In this document: one piece after another, positions 44,130 to 55,261 of the stretch
Position numbering within the stretch: the first letter of the stretch is position 1
Layout of the letters: each line of letters starts with the position of its first letter
NCBI GenBank assembly: GCA_963678675.1
Contig: OY783199.1
Coordinates: forward strand, 18,384,097-18,448,096
Reading direction: 5' to 3'
Origin: Xiphydria camelus
Taxonomy: Eukaryota; Arthropoda; Insecta; Hymenoptera; Xiphydriidae
Length of the DNA stretch: 64,000 nt
Notes under the pieces: model-generated
What the model saw: the letters and a program-made list of their open reading frames with translations, nothing else
What the model was told of the DNA's origin: nothing
Databases searched by the model: none
Position numbers and translations under genes: made by a program

Positions 44130-44915
44130 CGAAGACCGCACAATCGAGCACCAGGCGCAAGTGTACCGATCGGACGTTGCGCATCGCAGCGATTATCATC
44201 GACGACACGCACCGCGATGCTCGACGAATAGCAATGATACCCCCGAAACGTATATGTACGAATGACGTCACGATCGCGTTTCAATTACGGATAGCGATTA
44301 TCGGTTCCCGTCATCTCCGGACGGAACCGTTTCATTTTCGAAGGCACCGGAGCACGCGTGACAGCTGAATCACGCGCGCCCGGGAAATATGGATAACTAT
44401 TCCTGTCGCGAGGAGATCATCGATAACCGCGGCGTTCATATGTATATACGAGCGAGCGCGCGCGCCCGGCGTTATAATATACGTTCGCGGTAAGATCAGA
44501 TTCGTTTCACACGTTCGATCGGTATCGGATGGGACATACGATACGCGAGCGGGTGTACGACGCGGATTTGCATCGACGGGACGCGTGTGGCATCGACGGA
44601 TGTATACGCCGTCGCGATAGATCACGCCGCGCGTCGATCCTCTCGAGATCGGTTCCAGTGCGCGCGGTGATACGCTTCGAACCGTATCGGGTCCATCATC
44701 GGCGGTCCGAGTAGCGCGGGGATCCGATCGGAAAGACTCGATTCGATTCGTATCGCGGTAAGGGAGCCCCTCTCTCGCTCGGAGAGGCCACGGACGAATG
44801 GGCGGAAGTAAGGGACAGGTGCGTATCCGGAATGGTTGCGGCGAACCTGGAGAATTTTCGGTAGCGCGGAAGGCTTATCACTCGTACTCGTTTCGACGAT
44901 ACACTTTTGTGCAAA
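44130..44915. other. CpG-rich island
   Basis: Many CGATCG/CGCG motifs and short open frames on both strands, no recognised exon. Confidence 0.35.
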
Positions 44916-44917
44916 TC

Positions 44918-45377
44918 ACACCCAGGGAAAAGGTGTAGTTGAATACGAACCTATATAATAGAACAATTTATTTGAGATGAATAGGACTTTATTTACATTG
45001 GACAAAAGTCTATTTTAATTTGATAAATATTCTACTAGGTTAACACTCGATTGAAAAGATACGCAAAATATTAATCAAATTCAAATAGACTTTTGCTCGG
45101 TGTGAATAAATTCCTATTTATCTGAAATAAGTTTGTCTAGGTACACTGAGAAAAAAAAAAGATTAAAAATTATTCTGTTAGAAGGATAATCTGAGTACGA
45201 AAGGTAAAGTGGATCGAAAATTATCCTAAGGAAGGTTAAATTTTATACCCTGGGGAAGGATAATTTTTGATCTGTTTTACCTTTCGTACTCAGATTATCC
45301 TTCTAACAGAATAAATTTTAATCTTTTTTTTTCTCAGTGTACTAGGTTCATATTCAACTAGACCTTTTCCCTCAGTG
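44918..45377. mobile_element. MITE with a nested MITE (outer element)
   Basis: Ends CACCCAGGGAAAAGGTGTAG and CTAGACCTTTTCCCTCAGTG are inverted. Inner inverted motifs AATAGGACTTTATT and AATAAATTCCTATT. Interrupted near its right end by the element at 45144-45339; removing that and one TA restores AGGTACTAGGTTC. Confidence 0.8.
45144..45339. mobile_element. Nested palindromic MITE (inner element)
   Basis: TA|CACTGAGAAAAAAAAAAGATT ... AATCTTTTTTTTTCTCAGTG|TA. The arms continue inward through TTCTGTTAGAAGGATAATC and its inverse for about 85 bp, so almost the whole 196-bp element is one hairpin. Confidence 0.9.
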
Positions 45378-45379
45378 CA

Positions 45380-45895
45380 GTGGAAACGAAATATTCTTAT
45401 TTTACACAGTCCTGACTTACACGAAATTAAATTCAACACCTATTGTTAGTATGAGCACCTTCCATTTTAATTAATATTTCAGTTATTTCTGGTATAAAAT
45501 CGGCAGTTTCTTTCAATTATCTGTCAGTTTTCTGTCATGAAATTACATCTTAAAAAAATTCTTTCATTCTATTAATGTATATAAGGGTACAAGTATTTAA
45601 AAGGATTCGCTAGTTTCTGTAAAAGCTTTCATTGAAATTATACACCCATGTATTGATAAATGGTATTCAAACATTTTTTTCAAATGTGGATTCATAATGA
45701 AAAACTTAGATATTTATAAAAAGCTTTTGGTTTCTACGCCAACAAAATTGAAATGTTAATTACAGTAAAAGGTAGTCATACTGACAATAACTGGTAAATT
45801 TCATTTCACGTAATCTAGGACTGTATGAAATAAAACTACATTGACTCCACTCATTTGCACAAGGGTGTATATCGAAGGTATCTCTTCTCAGTAAA
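45380..45895. other. AT-rich stretch
   Basis: No gene or clear repeat ends seen. Confidence 0.35.
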
Positions 45896-45897
45896 AA

Positions 45898-46195
45898 AAA
45901 AGAAGGCCTTTTATCAGCGTGCGACTAGATTACATTTTTTACAACGAAGAGACGATCATTGAGGATTCGACGAACAAAATCGATGGCGTTCTCGTATTGG
46001 ATGCACTAAGCATATTTGATTTTGACGATACGTCAAAGATCTTCCCGATGAGGAATAAGAAGGCCTTTTATCAGCGCGCGACCAAATGCCTTTTTTTTAT
46101 AATACATCGAAGAGGCGATCATCGAGGGTTCGACGAACAAACTCGACGGTATTCTCGTACTGGATGCACTAAGCATGTTTGGTTTTGAGCTTTGG
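45898..46195 (+). repeat. Tandem duplication of a coding-like segment
   Basis: Two units, each beginning AAGAAGGCCTTTTATCAGCG (about 45900 and 46058), the second lacking the end of the first. In one frame both encode IIE(D/G)STNK(I/L)DG(V/I)LVLDALS(I/M)F, and most differences are synonymous or conservative, so the unit may derive from a protein-coding sequence. The second unit has an in-frame stop upstream of this segment. Not recognised. Confidence 0.5.
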
Positions 46196-46985
46196 AGGCA
46201 CGCGTGCCGTGGTTTATTTAGGCTGCGCGGCCGGACACCTTCCACTCTCTTCGGTTCCCTCTTCGACTCGGTTCTTACTACGGTCTACTTCGGTTCGGTT
46301 CGGGCGGGACCATTGTCCTGCCGAAGGCCCTACGCCCTACTAAAAAGAGATAGAAACTCCCGCTCGTCGCAGTGGTTCTCGATCGGTCCCCGGAAGGAGA
46401 CGGTCATTGGGCCCCGAACGAACGATCGTACGTAGACGTGACTATATACGGTTAGGACGGATGAAAAGGAAGTAACTTGAGATTTGTTTCTCTCCCATCT
46501 TGCTTCCGAGAATGCAGGAGTTCTCTAAATCTGAATGAGTAAAAATAATTGAAAATCAGTGTATACACATTGAGATCAAATGAATATAAGGTTACTGTAA
46601 TTTCAGTAATCTTTCATTTTTGTGGATTTCAGTAGCTTTTCACTGATTTCCAGTGATTTTCATTGAATGAGATGTAGAGAGAGAGCGATTCTTGATACTC
46701 TATCGATCCCTCTCGCGATGCAGGGTAAAAAAAGTGGGAAGAATCGTTGTTATGTGAAACAGGGATTTATTCAGACTATGAGTTAGAATGACGAACAAGT
46801 AGTTCACTATTATAGCTTATAACTTTTAGAGGTTTGACTAAAAAACGGCTGTGCGTTTATCATATATATGTGACAACAATGGTTTTTATTGTCTATTTCA
46901 TGGAAATGCGTTGGACTATGAGCCCGAGAAAAAATAGAGGAAATTTTCAATAGGTAAATATTCTATTCCGTCTAGATTACACGTT
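46196..46985. other. Mixed stretch, nothing recognised
   Basis: GC-rich to 46450, then AT-rich with a weak CAGTGATTTTC/CAGTAATC(T)TTCA alternation near 46600. No gene. Confidence 0.35.
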
Positions 46986-46989
46986 CAAA

Positions 46990-47272
46990 CACTGAGAAAA
47001 ATAATTAGGTTAAAATGACAAAACGCATCTAGTTTGACGCGTTTAGTCATTCCATCCAAAATACTGGTCAGAGTTGAACCTAGTGTCAAGTTATTCTAAC
47101 CATATGTGTTTAGTTATGCCAACCAAACGCTTAATTATTCTAACAAAAAATTGGTCAATTTAACCAAACAGATGGAGGATTCACATTTCACTAAGCGGTT
47201 TGGTCATCATTAGGCCTAGTCATCATCTTCAGGACTTTGGTCAGAGATTGATCAAGTTATTTTTTTCAGAGA
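46990..47272 (-). mobile_element. MITE family A copy (47.0 kb)
   Basis: CACTGAGAAAAATAATTAGG ... TCAAGTTATTTTTTTCAGAG. A duplicated GGTCATCATTAGGCCTAGTC / ATCATC segment near 47205 lengthens the inner region. Confidence 0.8.
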
Positions 47273-47274
47273 AG

Positions 47275-48400
47275 GTTGCACGCATGGAAGGGCTTTCAAA
47301 TACATGACATCGTCAACGACGACCCACTACTCTTTCCTGGAAACGAGATTCAATCCCCCCCAAAAACTCCAAAACGTCCGCAGCGGAAATTACGCGCACG
47401 GAACGGCGGAACCGCGCCGCGGTCCACGAGGAATCTTCCGAGAGGACCCTCGAGAGTAGGACATGAAGAGAGGAACGTGCCCACCGCGCGCCACGGCGAG
47501 AGAGGAGGTGCAGCTAGAGAAAGTGGGAGTTTGAGAGCCGTGGGGCCCCTCTTTTGAGCGAAGAGGAGGAGAAGGAGGTGGCGGTGGTGGCGCAGGAGCA
47601 AGAGGGGGAGCGGAGGCTAGCGGCGGAGGTGGCCGTCGAGGAGGAGGGAAGGGGAAGGAGAGAAAGAGAGAAAGAGGAGGAGGGTGTCGGGGCCGAGCTG
47701 GTATCTCAATCAGGCGGACAGGGACCGCAGGTTGGGGTGCCCTGGACCCCCGTGGCCGAATAGTGGGGGGATCGGGATTGCGCGGGGTCTTCGGCTCCGG
47801 AGCCGTCACAACTCAATCTAGTTCCTCAGAGGCTGTGGCCGTGCGCGTACGCGAACCGTGAACGCGGTCGTTACTCGAGAAGAGACCGTTATACCCCCGC
47901 GTTTTGACCCGCGGACGCGGACCGAGCGAGTCGCGATCAACGAGGTCGTTGTCGAAGACGATTCGAGCGACGGGGAAGCGGAGATTCCGCGCTTTTCGGG
48001 GACGACGATTACTTATCGCGCGAGAATTTCCGGTGATTTGCCCGCGGTGTGAGAAGAGGAGAAGGAGGAGGAGGGAGCATTGGTCCGGTGATTCTTCCGC
48101 GAAGGATAGAGGGGCGGGAGAGATAAAACAATCTGTCGTCAGAGATCCTCTCGGGATAAATTCGTCCCCGCGGATAAGAGAGGAACTCGATCGAATCGCG
48201 TGGCTCTTCGGTGGCGAGTGCGGACGAAGTGACGAGGGAATTCGTGCTCCGATCGCGTGGAAAACAATGTGATTGGGAGGGCGAAAGCGAGAAAATAACT
48301 AGAGGTAAGTCGATGAACTCGTGAGACAGCTTTTGATTGACGTTCTATCCGCGCGGCAGATTCCGTTCGTTCTAAAGGACGCGCGAAATGATCAAGTGTG
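47275..48400. other. CpG- and purine-rich island
   Basis: A GAGGAGGA-rich tract (47560-47690) yields a Glu-rich frame on one strand and a Pro-rich frame on the other; both follow from composition. No defensible exon. Confidence 0.35.
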
Positions 48401-48522
48401 TAAGGTAGATACCTATATAGATCCTATAGAGATGTCGATCGGATGTTGACGGACAATTTTAATAAAATGCGTTTTTTTTTCTTCAACGTTTATCGATGAG
48501 GTTAAATTTTACATTTACTGCA

Positions 48523-48840
48523 CACTGAAAAAAAAAGTATGGTAGATTTGACTAAATTAGCGGTCATGGGCGGGGGAAAACAGATCGAGTTATATTATTT
48601 GAACTAATAATCTGCTAGATTTGACTACGGCTTGTTTTTGTCAAAGAATTTGTAATCATTATAACCAAATTATTTGATTTAAGTATAATAACTAAATCGG
48701 TGCTCCTCGCCCGTGACCGTCAATTTAGTCAAAGTGACAAAACGCGTCTGGATAAATAAGTTCAGTTATTCTAACTACATGCCTATAGTTATTCTAACTA
48801 TATGTGTGTTTAGTTATTCTAACCAGGAAACCCCATTGAA
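48523..48840. mobile_element. Decayed MITE plus family A fragment
   Basis: CACTGAAAAAAAAAGTATGG start; inverted inner motifs TTTGACTAAATTAGCGGTCA and TGACCGTCAATTTAGTCAAA; then a family A remnant (AAAGTGACAAAACGCGTCTGG, TAGTTATTCTAACTA). Confidence 0.55.
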
Positions 48841-49019
48841 AGCTTAAACTTCTCTGATACCAGTAAATTTACTGTATTTACAACAACAGAAGTGCACTTG
48901 AGAGTTTTCAGATGTTTTTACAGTGCGATGCAGTAATTTTTCTCTTCAAAACATTGAATCGCGATGATTTACATTACAATTTACCAGTTCCTAAGGCAAA
49001 ATAGTTCTTCAGCACAGTA

Positions 49020-49258
49020 CATTGAGACAAACAATTAGATTAAAATGACAAAACACATCTAGTTAAACGCGTCTAGTTATTCTAACCGAAATACTGGCCA
49101 ATCGAACCAAAGATTTAATTATTCTAACCAAATGTTTAGTTATTCCAACCAAAAATTGGCCAGTTAAACCAAACAGATTGATCATCCATATTTCACCAAA
49201 CGGTTTGGTTATGATTTCCAGAATTTTGGTTAAATTGACCAAATTATTTTCCTCGGTG
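49020..49258 (-). mobile_element. MITE family A copy (49.0 kb)
   Basis: TA|CATTGAGACAAACAATTAG ... CCAAATTATTTTCCTCGGTG|TA. A well preserved 239-bp copy. Confidence 0.85.
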
Positions 49259-49259
49259 T

Positions 49260-50057
49260 AAAATCGCAGTAGTCTCGTCGCTCTTTTCCGATATATTTTT
49301 CAAGGCACGAGTGAAACTCATTAAATCGTCGTAACGAAAGAGAAATCACGACGTCCACACCACGACGTCTTCCCGCCAAGCCTCGATCGCTGGAAAGAGC
49401 TCATTTCTCAGCGAGAGAAGAAGAAAAGAATCTCTGCCTCTACATATAGTATACACATGTCCAAACAACGTCGTTACTTTCCTCTCCCTATGGACGCATT
49501 CGACGCATTCCCCGTCCGTCGCGCCGCGGGAAACGGAACGACTTCTCCCACGGGAGATGTTTTCCCGATCGACCCCTCCCCCCGGGGAGCGATTATTTCA
49601 TTCGTAGAGACCCGTAAACGTTGCCGTTTCGATAGATCGGCGCCACCAGAGATCACATCTCGAATGGTGCGCGATACATATAAGCGTACTTTCTCTCCCT
49701 GCCTCCTTTCTTCCCCGGAAAAGGAAAAGCATCGCGGGAGTGGCCGTATAATCGCGGCGATCCGTCACTGTCGACGCGTGCTTTCCACATCGATAATGAC
49801 GCGCGTCTATTCGCCCATCGAATCGGGACATCGATCAACGCGCGAGCTTCCGGCTCGCATAACTTGTGTACCTTTTTATGCGAATCGCACGAACGGAGAC
49901 GCCTTCGCGCGCAAGATAGGCGCACCCCCCGGAACGCGCCGCGGCTACGAAGGAGGAAAACGTCGTGCCGTGTGCGCGCTCGCTCGTCGGGCTTTATTAT
50001 GCGTGGACGCGTGCCTCTTTGCACCTACGGACTTGTATGATCGTCACGACGTTCGTA
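49260..50057. other. CpG-rich island with a 207-codon frame
   Basis: A plus-strand frame from ATG 49457 runs to 50080, ending inside the next MITE. It is Arg-rich, has no domain, and the opposite strand is also open, so I treat it as compositional. Confidence 0.3.
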
Positions 50058-50252
50058 CACTAAGAAAAGAATTTGCTTGATCGAAATAAACGTGCTTTTG
50101 GATAGTCATATATAATAATAAGTATATAATATTCAATTAAATCAATAATATTTATAATCGTGGAATCGATATTCATTCTAATCGAATAAATGTGCGATTG
50201 AGGACTATTCAAAAATACGTTTATTTCGATCGAGTAAATTTTGTTCTCAGTG
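50058..50252. mobile_element. MITE family D, complete copy
   Basis: TA|CACTAAGAAAAGAATTTGC ... GTAAATTTTGTTCTCAGTG|TA, 195 bp. The arms ATCGAAATAAACGTGCTTTTGG and its inverse pair over most of the length. Confidence 0.8.
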
Positions 50253-50254
50253 TA

Positions 50255-50610
50255 CAAGCTACAATAATTGATAGTTCTGAAGTTTACGTTTATTTTGCCG
50301 TATGAGTTTAAAACAATAATTGTTGTTCAAAAAATAGTTAAACTTGCAATCCAGAGAGATTGATGTGGTATTGGTCCATTAATTAATGCATCAAGATTAT
50401 ACGTTTGATGAGTCATCATTAAGCGAGCATATTTGTGTAATTATATTATTTCAAACTAATGCAAATGAAATGCTAAACTTTTATGCGGTATTTCGTTAAT
50501 TTTTCGTAAAAATATTACTACTATAAATACAGTGATTAATTTGAATCACGTTATAATATAAAATTAATAATTTATTGAAGAAGGATTATTTTTCTTATTT
50601 TATTAACTCA
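50255..50610. other. AT-rich stretch
   Basis: Shares motifs with 50880-51110 and 56940-57170 (AAGC(G)AGCATATTT(G/A)TG, TTATTTCA(A/G)A(C/A)TAAT, GCAGTGATTAATT-type). This indicates another dispersed repeat. No gene. Confidence 0.4.
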
Positions 50611-50847
50611 CATTGAGAAAAATAACCTGATCAATTTAACTAAAATCCTGGAGACCATAACCAAACCGTTTGGTTAAACAGATCCTCCAGCTGTTCGGTT
50701 AAATTGACCACTTTTTGATTAGAATAACTAAACATATAGTTAGAATAACTAAATATTAGGTTCAATTTACTAGTATTTTGATTAGAATAATTTAACTCGT
50801 TTAACCGAACGCGTTTTGTCATTTTAGCCAAGTTATTTCTCACAGTG
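50611..50847 (+). mobile_element. MITE family A copy (50.6 kb)
   Basis: CATTGAGAAAAATAACCTG ... GCCAAGTTATTTCTCACAGTG. 237 bp, complete. Confidence 0.85.
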
Positions 50848-51229
50848 CATGCGGCGAAATAAAAATAAATCTTAGAACGATCAATTATTGTAGTTTGTAT
50901 GAATATCGTGACAATTATACAAGTCTATCAGGGATTATAATGTAATCCGAATTAATCGCTGTATTTATCGTAGCAGCATATTTACGGAAAATTGCACTTA
51001 TATTGAGTATATATTTAGCATTTTATTTGTATTCGTTTCAAATCATTTAATAACACAAATATATGCTTGCTAATGATCACTCAAAGCGCACAACGTCAAT
51101 GCATTTGATGAGCTAATACTACCTTGAGAGTTCCTGTACAATTTCTGTACATTTGTCTATCTGGGTCTTGATCGAGACTGCAAGCGAGCAGTTAAACGAG
51201 GCATAATAAAATTCGATTCAGGTAGTACC

Positions 51230-51895
51230 CGTTACCTTACGCGCGCGCACGCACGCGACTTTTTTCCTCTATCTCATGCAACGCGCGTGCGTACCGCCAA
51301 GGTCTCGATCGACACGTCTCGATAATGCGTAGGACGCGTATCCAGCGATCGGATCGACGGAGCGATGCGCGCGCGCGCGAAGCTGGATTTGTCTTTTACC
51401 GTCGCGCGGCGACGTCTCGGCGAACGGAAAGGGCGGCGAGAGGAAGTCGTTTTTAAATTCGCGCGCGAATTTAGGAGTACGTCGGCATTCCCTTGGCGCA
51501 CTCGCTATTTTATCCCTCCTCGCGTTCCCCGCTAGTCCATTACATTACGACGCGCGCCGAAGGAGGCGAGCGAGGAGCGCCAGGAGGAGGAGGAGGTTCG
51601 GCAGGTTTTGCGCCTTTATCGGCGACGACCGAGAGAACTCGACTTACGTTCTCGCCTACGACTCGTAACGCGGCCGACGCCGGGGCCACAACCGGATCTC
51701 GCCCGCGAGCTCATCGGCCCCGTAGACCGCTTTACGTTTGAATTTATTACGACCGGATTGCTCCGCGCCGCCGCTGCCGTTGCGTAATTTAAAAACTACC
51801 ACTCTCCCGTTCGGAACAGGCAGTCGCCTCTTATACTTTCTCGCGAGGGGACGCGGAAAATTCGCGGTAATATCGCACGTGGAACGCGGAATCTC
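51230..51895. other. CpG-rich island
   Basis: GCGCGC runs and short frames (51274-51501 minus, 51493-51741 plus). Nothing supported as coding. Confidence 0.3.
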
Positions 51896-51899
51896 GCTT

Positions 51900-52270
51900 T
51901 GAATTGAAGCGGAACAGACGCTCCGCTCTTTGTTCGACTTTGAACGCGATTATCTCGAAACGCAGCAGAGAAATGTGAAAAATGCAGAGAAGCTTTTTTC
52001 TAGAAAAAATATAAAGAACTATTTTTTAATTAAACTTGTTTTGATATCTGCAACCGATTTCGAGATAATCGATTTTGAACATTGCTTCGAGTAGAAGTGG
52101 AATAGACGCCCAAGTCTTCATTCGCCTTTGAACGCGATTATCTGGAAACGCAGCGGAGCTATGTGAAAAATGCAGAGAAGCTTTTTCGTAGTAAAAATAT
52201 GGAGAAACGTTTATTGATTAAACTTTTTTTTCGATATCTGCTACCGGTTTCGAGATAATTAATTTTGAAC
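51900..52270. repeat. Two tandem units of about 187 bp
   Basis: Each unit has TTTGAACGCGATTATCT(C/G)GAAACGCAGC, AATGTGAAAAATGCAGAGAAGC-type sequence, GATATCTGC(A/T)ACCG(A/G)TTTCGAGATAAT and TTTTGAAC. The outline is TTATCTCG...CGAGATAA, like the 32.7-kb family but with a different core. Confidence 0.75.
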
Positions 52271-52274
52271 TTTT

Positions 52275-53018
52275 TCTCTTCAACTGGAGCATCTACTTTT
52301 ACCCCGGACCGCCTTATCGTTGTGGCGTTTCGATCCTCGGCGTTCGTCAGTAAACAGCCGTGGTACGGTGTGACGTTGATTCGATGCCCCGCGCACGTCG
52401 AGGAAGGCGCAATGGCATGTGTCGTCGCGAGCACCTCGACGGTGCATAGCACGGCTCGTGGAACGCGAGGGACGGACACCCATGGAAATGCTATGCGCTG
52501 TTATTCTGAGAAGAGAGAGAAAGATAGAAGGAACGGACCTCTCATCGATGGGCCGCGCGCGGAAGAAGAAGCACTCCGGACAGCCTTCGCTCGTTAGCGC
52601 GAGAAAGACGAGTTCGTCCGTTCCGTGGATTTATGTATTCCTGTGCTAACGAACTCCACGCGGCACCGGCCACCGACTAGTCATTCAGTCGTGACCAGCT
52701 GCAGCGCTCGCTCGCGACATCGTTCGTGCGCGCACCCCCACGGAGTTCGTTCGAGTTCTCTCGCAGGTACTCTCGCGATAATGCGCGCGGGAGAAGCGAG
52801 CACCTCGTGTCGCTTGGAGCGATAAACGGAGCCCGTCGCGCGCGTATGAGTTTCATACAGAGCTCGTATCGTTACGAAGTCACGAAGAAACCCTACTGAA
52901 AAGGTCCCATGGATTCCAACAGACAATTTATGTGGGAATCTGATGTGCTTTTGACACTGCAATTCTGGTTATCCAGTAGAAAAGTTGGAGAAGGACAAAT
53001 AGGAATTTATTAAAGTCT
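52275..53018. other. CpG-rich island
   Basis: Several overlapping frames (52265-52597 plus, 52479-52159 minus) with no domain. No gene called. Confidence 0.3.
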
Positions 53019-53026
53019 ATGTTTCT

Positions 53027-53345
53027 AACCAAAATACTGGTCAATCGAACCAAATATCCAGTTATCCTAACCAAATGTTATCCCAAGTAAACGCTTAGTT
53101 ATTCTAACTAAAAATTGGTCGATTTGACCAAACAGATGGAGAATTCATATTTCATCAAACGGGTTGGTTATGGTCACTAGGATTTTTAATAAATTGACCG
53201 GGTTTTTTTTAGCGTACATTTCTAGTTATTCTATCCAGAAAATGGTCAGTTTAATCAAACAGGTGGAGGATTCTTATTTCATGAAACGGTTTGATTATGG
53301 TTTCCAAGATTTTGGTAAAATGGGTCAGATCATTTTTCTCAGAGT
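53027..53345 (-). mobile_element. Compound partial MITE family A copies
   Basis: Two right halves in tandem: 53027-53212 (ACCAAAATACTGGTCAATCG ... TTGACCGGGTTTTTTTTAGCG) and 53213-53345 (TAGTTATTCTATCCAGAAAATGG ... ATCATTTTTCTCAGAGTG). Likely a nested insertion followed by deletion. Confidence 0.6.
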
Positions 53346-53559
53346 GAAATGATAAGTAAAGATTTACCGAATTTTTCGCAAATTTGTATTAGTGGGTATC
53401 CGGAGAATTGCCGTGTTAAAAGTGAATCAAATTTCCATGGAGGTTCTATAGGATTTTTACCAGTTCTCTCTATTACAATCTATGAGAATCTATATTTTTT
53501 CAGTAGATAAGAGGGCTTCGAATGGAAATCATTTCACGGTCGAATTATTCCGCTTCGTA

Positions 53560-53808
53560 CGCTGAGAAAAATAACTTGGTCAGTTAAACCAAAATACTAG
53601 AGATAGTGACCAAACCATTTGATGAAATATGGATCCTTAATCTGTTTGATTTGACTGACCAATTTTTGGTTAGAATAACTGAACGTTTGGTTGGAATAAC
53701 TAAACATTTCAAAATATTTGGTTCAACTGACCAGTACTTTGGTTAGAATAACTAAACACGTTTAATTAGATACGGTTTGTCATTTTAACATAATTATTTT
53801 TCTCAGTG
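53560..53808 (+). mobile_element. MITE family A copy (53.6 kb), representative
   Basis: TA|CGCTGAGAAAAATAACTTGG ... CATAATTATTTTTCTCAGTG|TA, 249 bp. Shows the full family outline: end, GTCAGTTAAACCAAAAT, GAGATAGTGACCAAACC, GAAATATGGATCC, a run of GGTTAGAATAACT-type sub-repeats, CAACTGACCAGTACTTTGG, then ATTTTAACATAATTA and the inverted end. Confidence 0.9.
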
Positions 53809-53869
53809 TACTGGCGTGTCCTTCCGAAAGATCGTCTTGTAGATGTCTCTGAAAAAAATTTTTCCGCGG

Positions 53870-54600
53870 TAGAGAGTCGACGAACGACGCGACAATTAGC
53901 TGTAAATTTGCGTTAAGTCGAATGTCAAGTATATCGGGTATTCGAAGAAGAAAGGGAACGACCGAAAGGACATAAGCGAAGGGCAGGCGGTCGGTTAATA
54001 AATTTGATCGTAAGCGCAATTTTGAACGGCCGTTGATTTCATTAGCGCGTATCATTAATTGCGCCGTCGTTCTTACTCGCGGTCGTTAAATCGGCCGGGT
54101 ACTAAAACGCTCAGCTTCGCCTCGGATTGCGAGTGGGAAATTAGCACGTATACTGGGTGGAAGAGAAGGAGGTAGTTTTCTTTTAATGACTCCAAGACGA
54201 CGTTTTCGAAGAGCAGCCGGAGAAAGGAATAGACGGGAAAGAGGTATACGAGAGAATAAAAGCAAGAAGAATACAAAATAACACGGAGAAGCCATGATAG
54301 CGGGTAAATAAAAGTGATGAAATGTAGAGAAAATATGCAGAAATAAAAATGCACGGAAAAGAAAGAACGGGTTCGGAAAAGTTTAAAAAAGAGACGTGAA
54401 AGAAATACGGAAGATTATAAAATAACAAAAAATCCAGATACCAGAGAGATAAAACAACGAGATGTAGAAGAAATATGCAGAGATAAAAATACAATAGACA
54501 AGAAGAAATATAGAAAAATAAAGAAAACTTAGGAGAAATCTCTATATTTCTTCTACGTTTTCTCTATTTTTCTTTTATAAAAAGGATTACATCCAGAGTT
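53870..54600. other. Unassigned stretch with A-rich repeats
   Basis: Purine-rich; GA(T/A)GTAGA(G/A)(A)AAATATGCAGA occurs twice (about 54320 and 54460), a diverged duplication. Minus-strand frames of Phe/Leu/Tyr-rich type (54354-54073, 54494-54183) reflect the composition. Confidence 0.35.
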
Positions 54601-54604
54601 GCAG

Positions 54605-55261
54605 TGACCGCGACGTTAACGAATCGCACCTCTTCATCAACTGAGGCAGATACGAGCGGCGAGCACGCCAGTTGCAATGAGCTACATAGGTGGGCGTTAA
54701 ATCCGTCCTCGCGCATCAAACTGTCTAAAGTAACGCAGGATCAAGCCTTTCGATTTGCGCTAGATTACGACCGCGGACGGAAAAGACATTGGTGATTGTC
54801 CGAGTGCCAAAATAATGCCTCAGATAAGTCGCCGAAGCTACAAACGTCGAGAGCCACGCATACGACGCATGGCCGTGCGTTAAGTACGAGGGATGAGAGT
54901 GGAATGAGAAGCAGGGAGGAACGAAGGACGTCCGCTCATCGCCATTTGAGTTTCCCACAGGAAAATACACCCCCGACCCCCTCGTTCATCGCTCAAACCG
55001 GCACGCGTGCCGAGACTCGGCTCGAATTTGTATAATCAATGGAAATAAATACCATTTTGCGAGACGACGACGACAACGACAATAGACCGTGTCCCCGTCG
55101 ACGTTCCCACACGAACCGGAGGCGACGCCAGTCGTGACTCTTCTATAAACCGTTGTCGCGTCGGTGGATCACGTTCCGTGCGACGCGGCATCCGGAAGTG
55201 GCTGCTGCTGCTGCTGCTGCTGCTGCCGCCACCGACGTTCGTCCGGTGGACATATACGGTA
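54605..55261. other. CpG-rich stretch with (CTG)n
   Basis: (CTG)n at about 55199-55226 explains a Cys-run frame. No gene recognised. Confidence 0.35.

Noticed and set aside
47390..47809. Proline-rich 139-codon minus-strand frame
   Set aside because: Mirror image of a GAGGAGG-rich tract; composition alone explains it.
49457..50080. 207-codon ATG frame
   Set aside because: Arg-rich, lies in a CpG island where stops are rare, opposite strand open, and its end falls inside a MITE.
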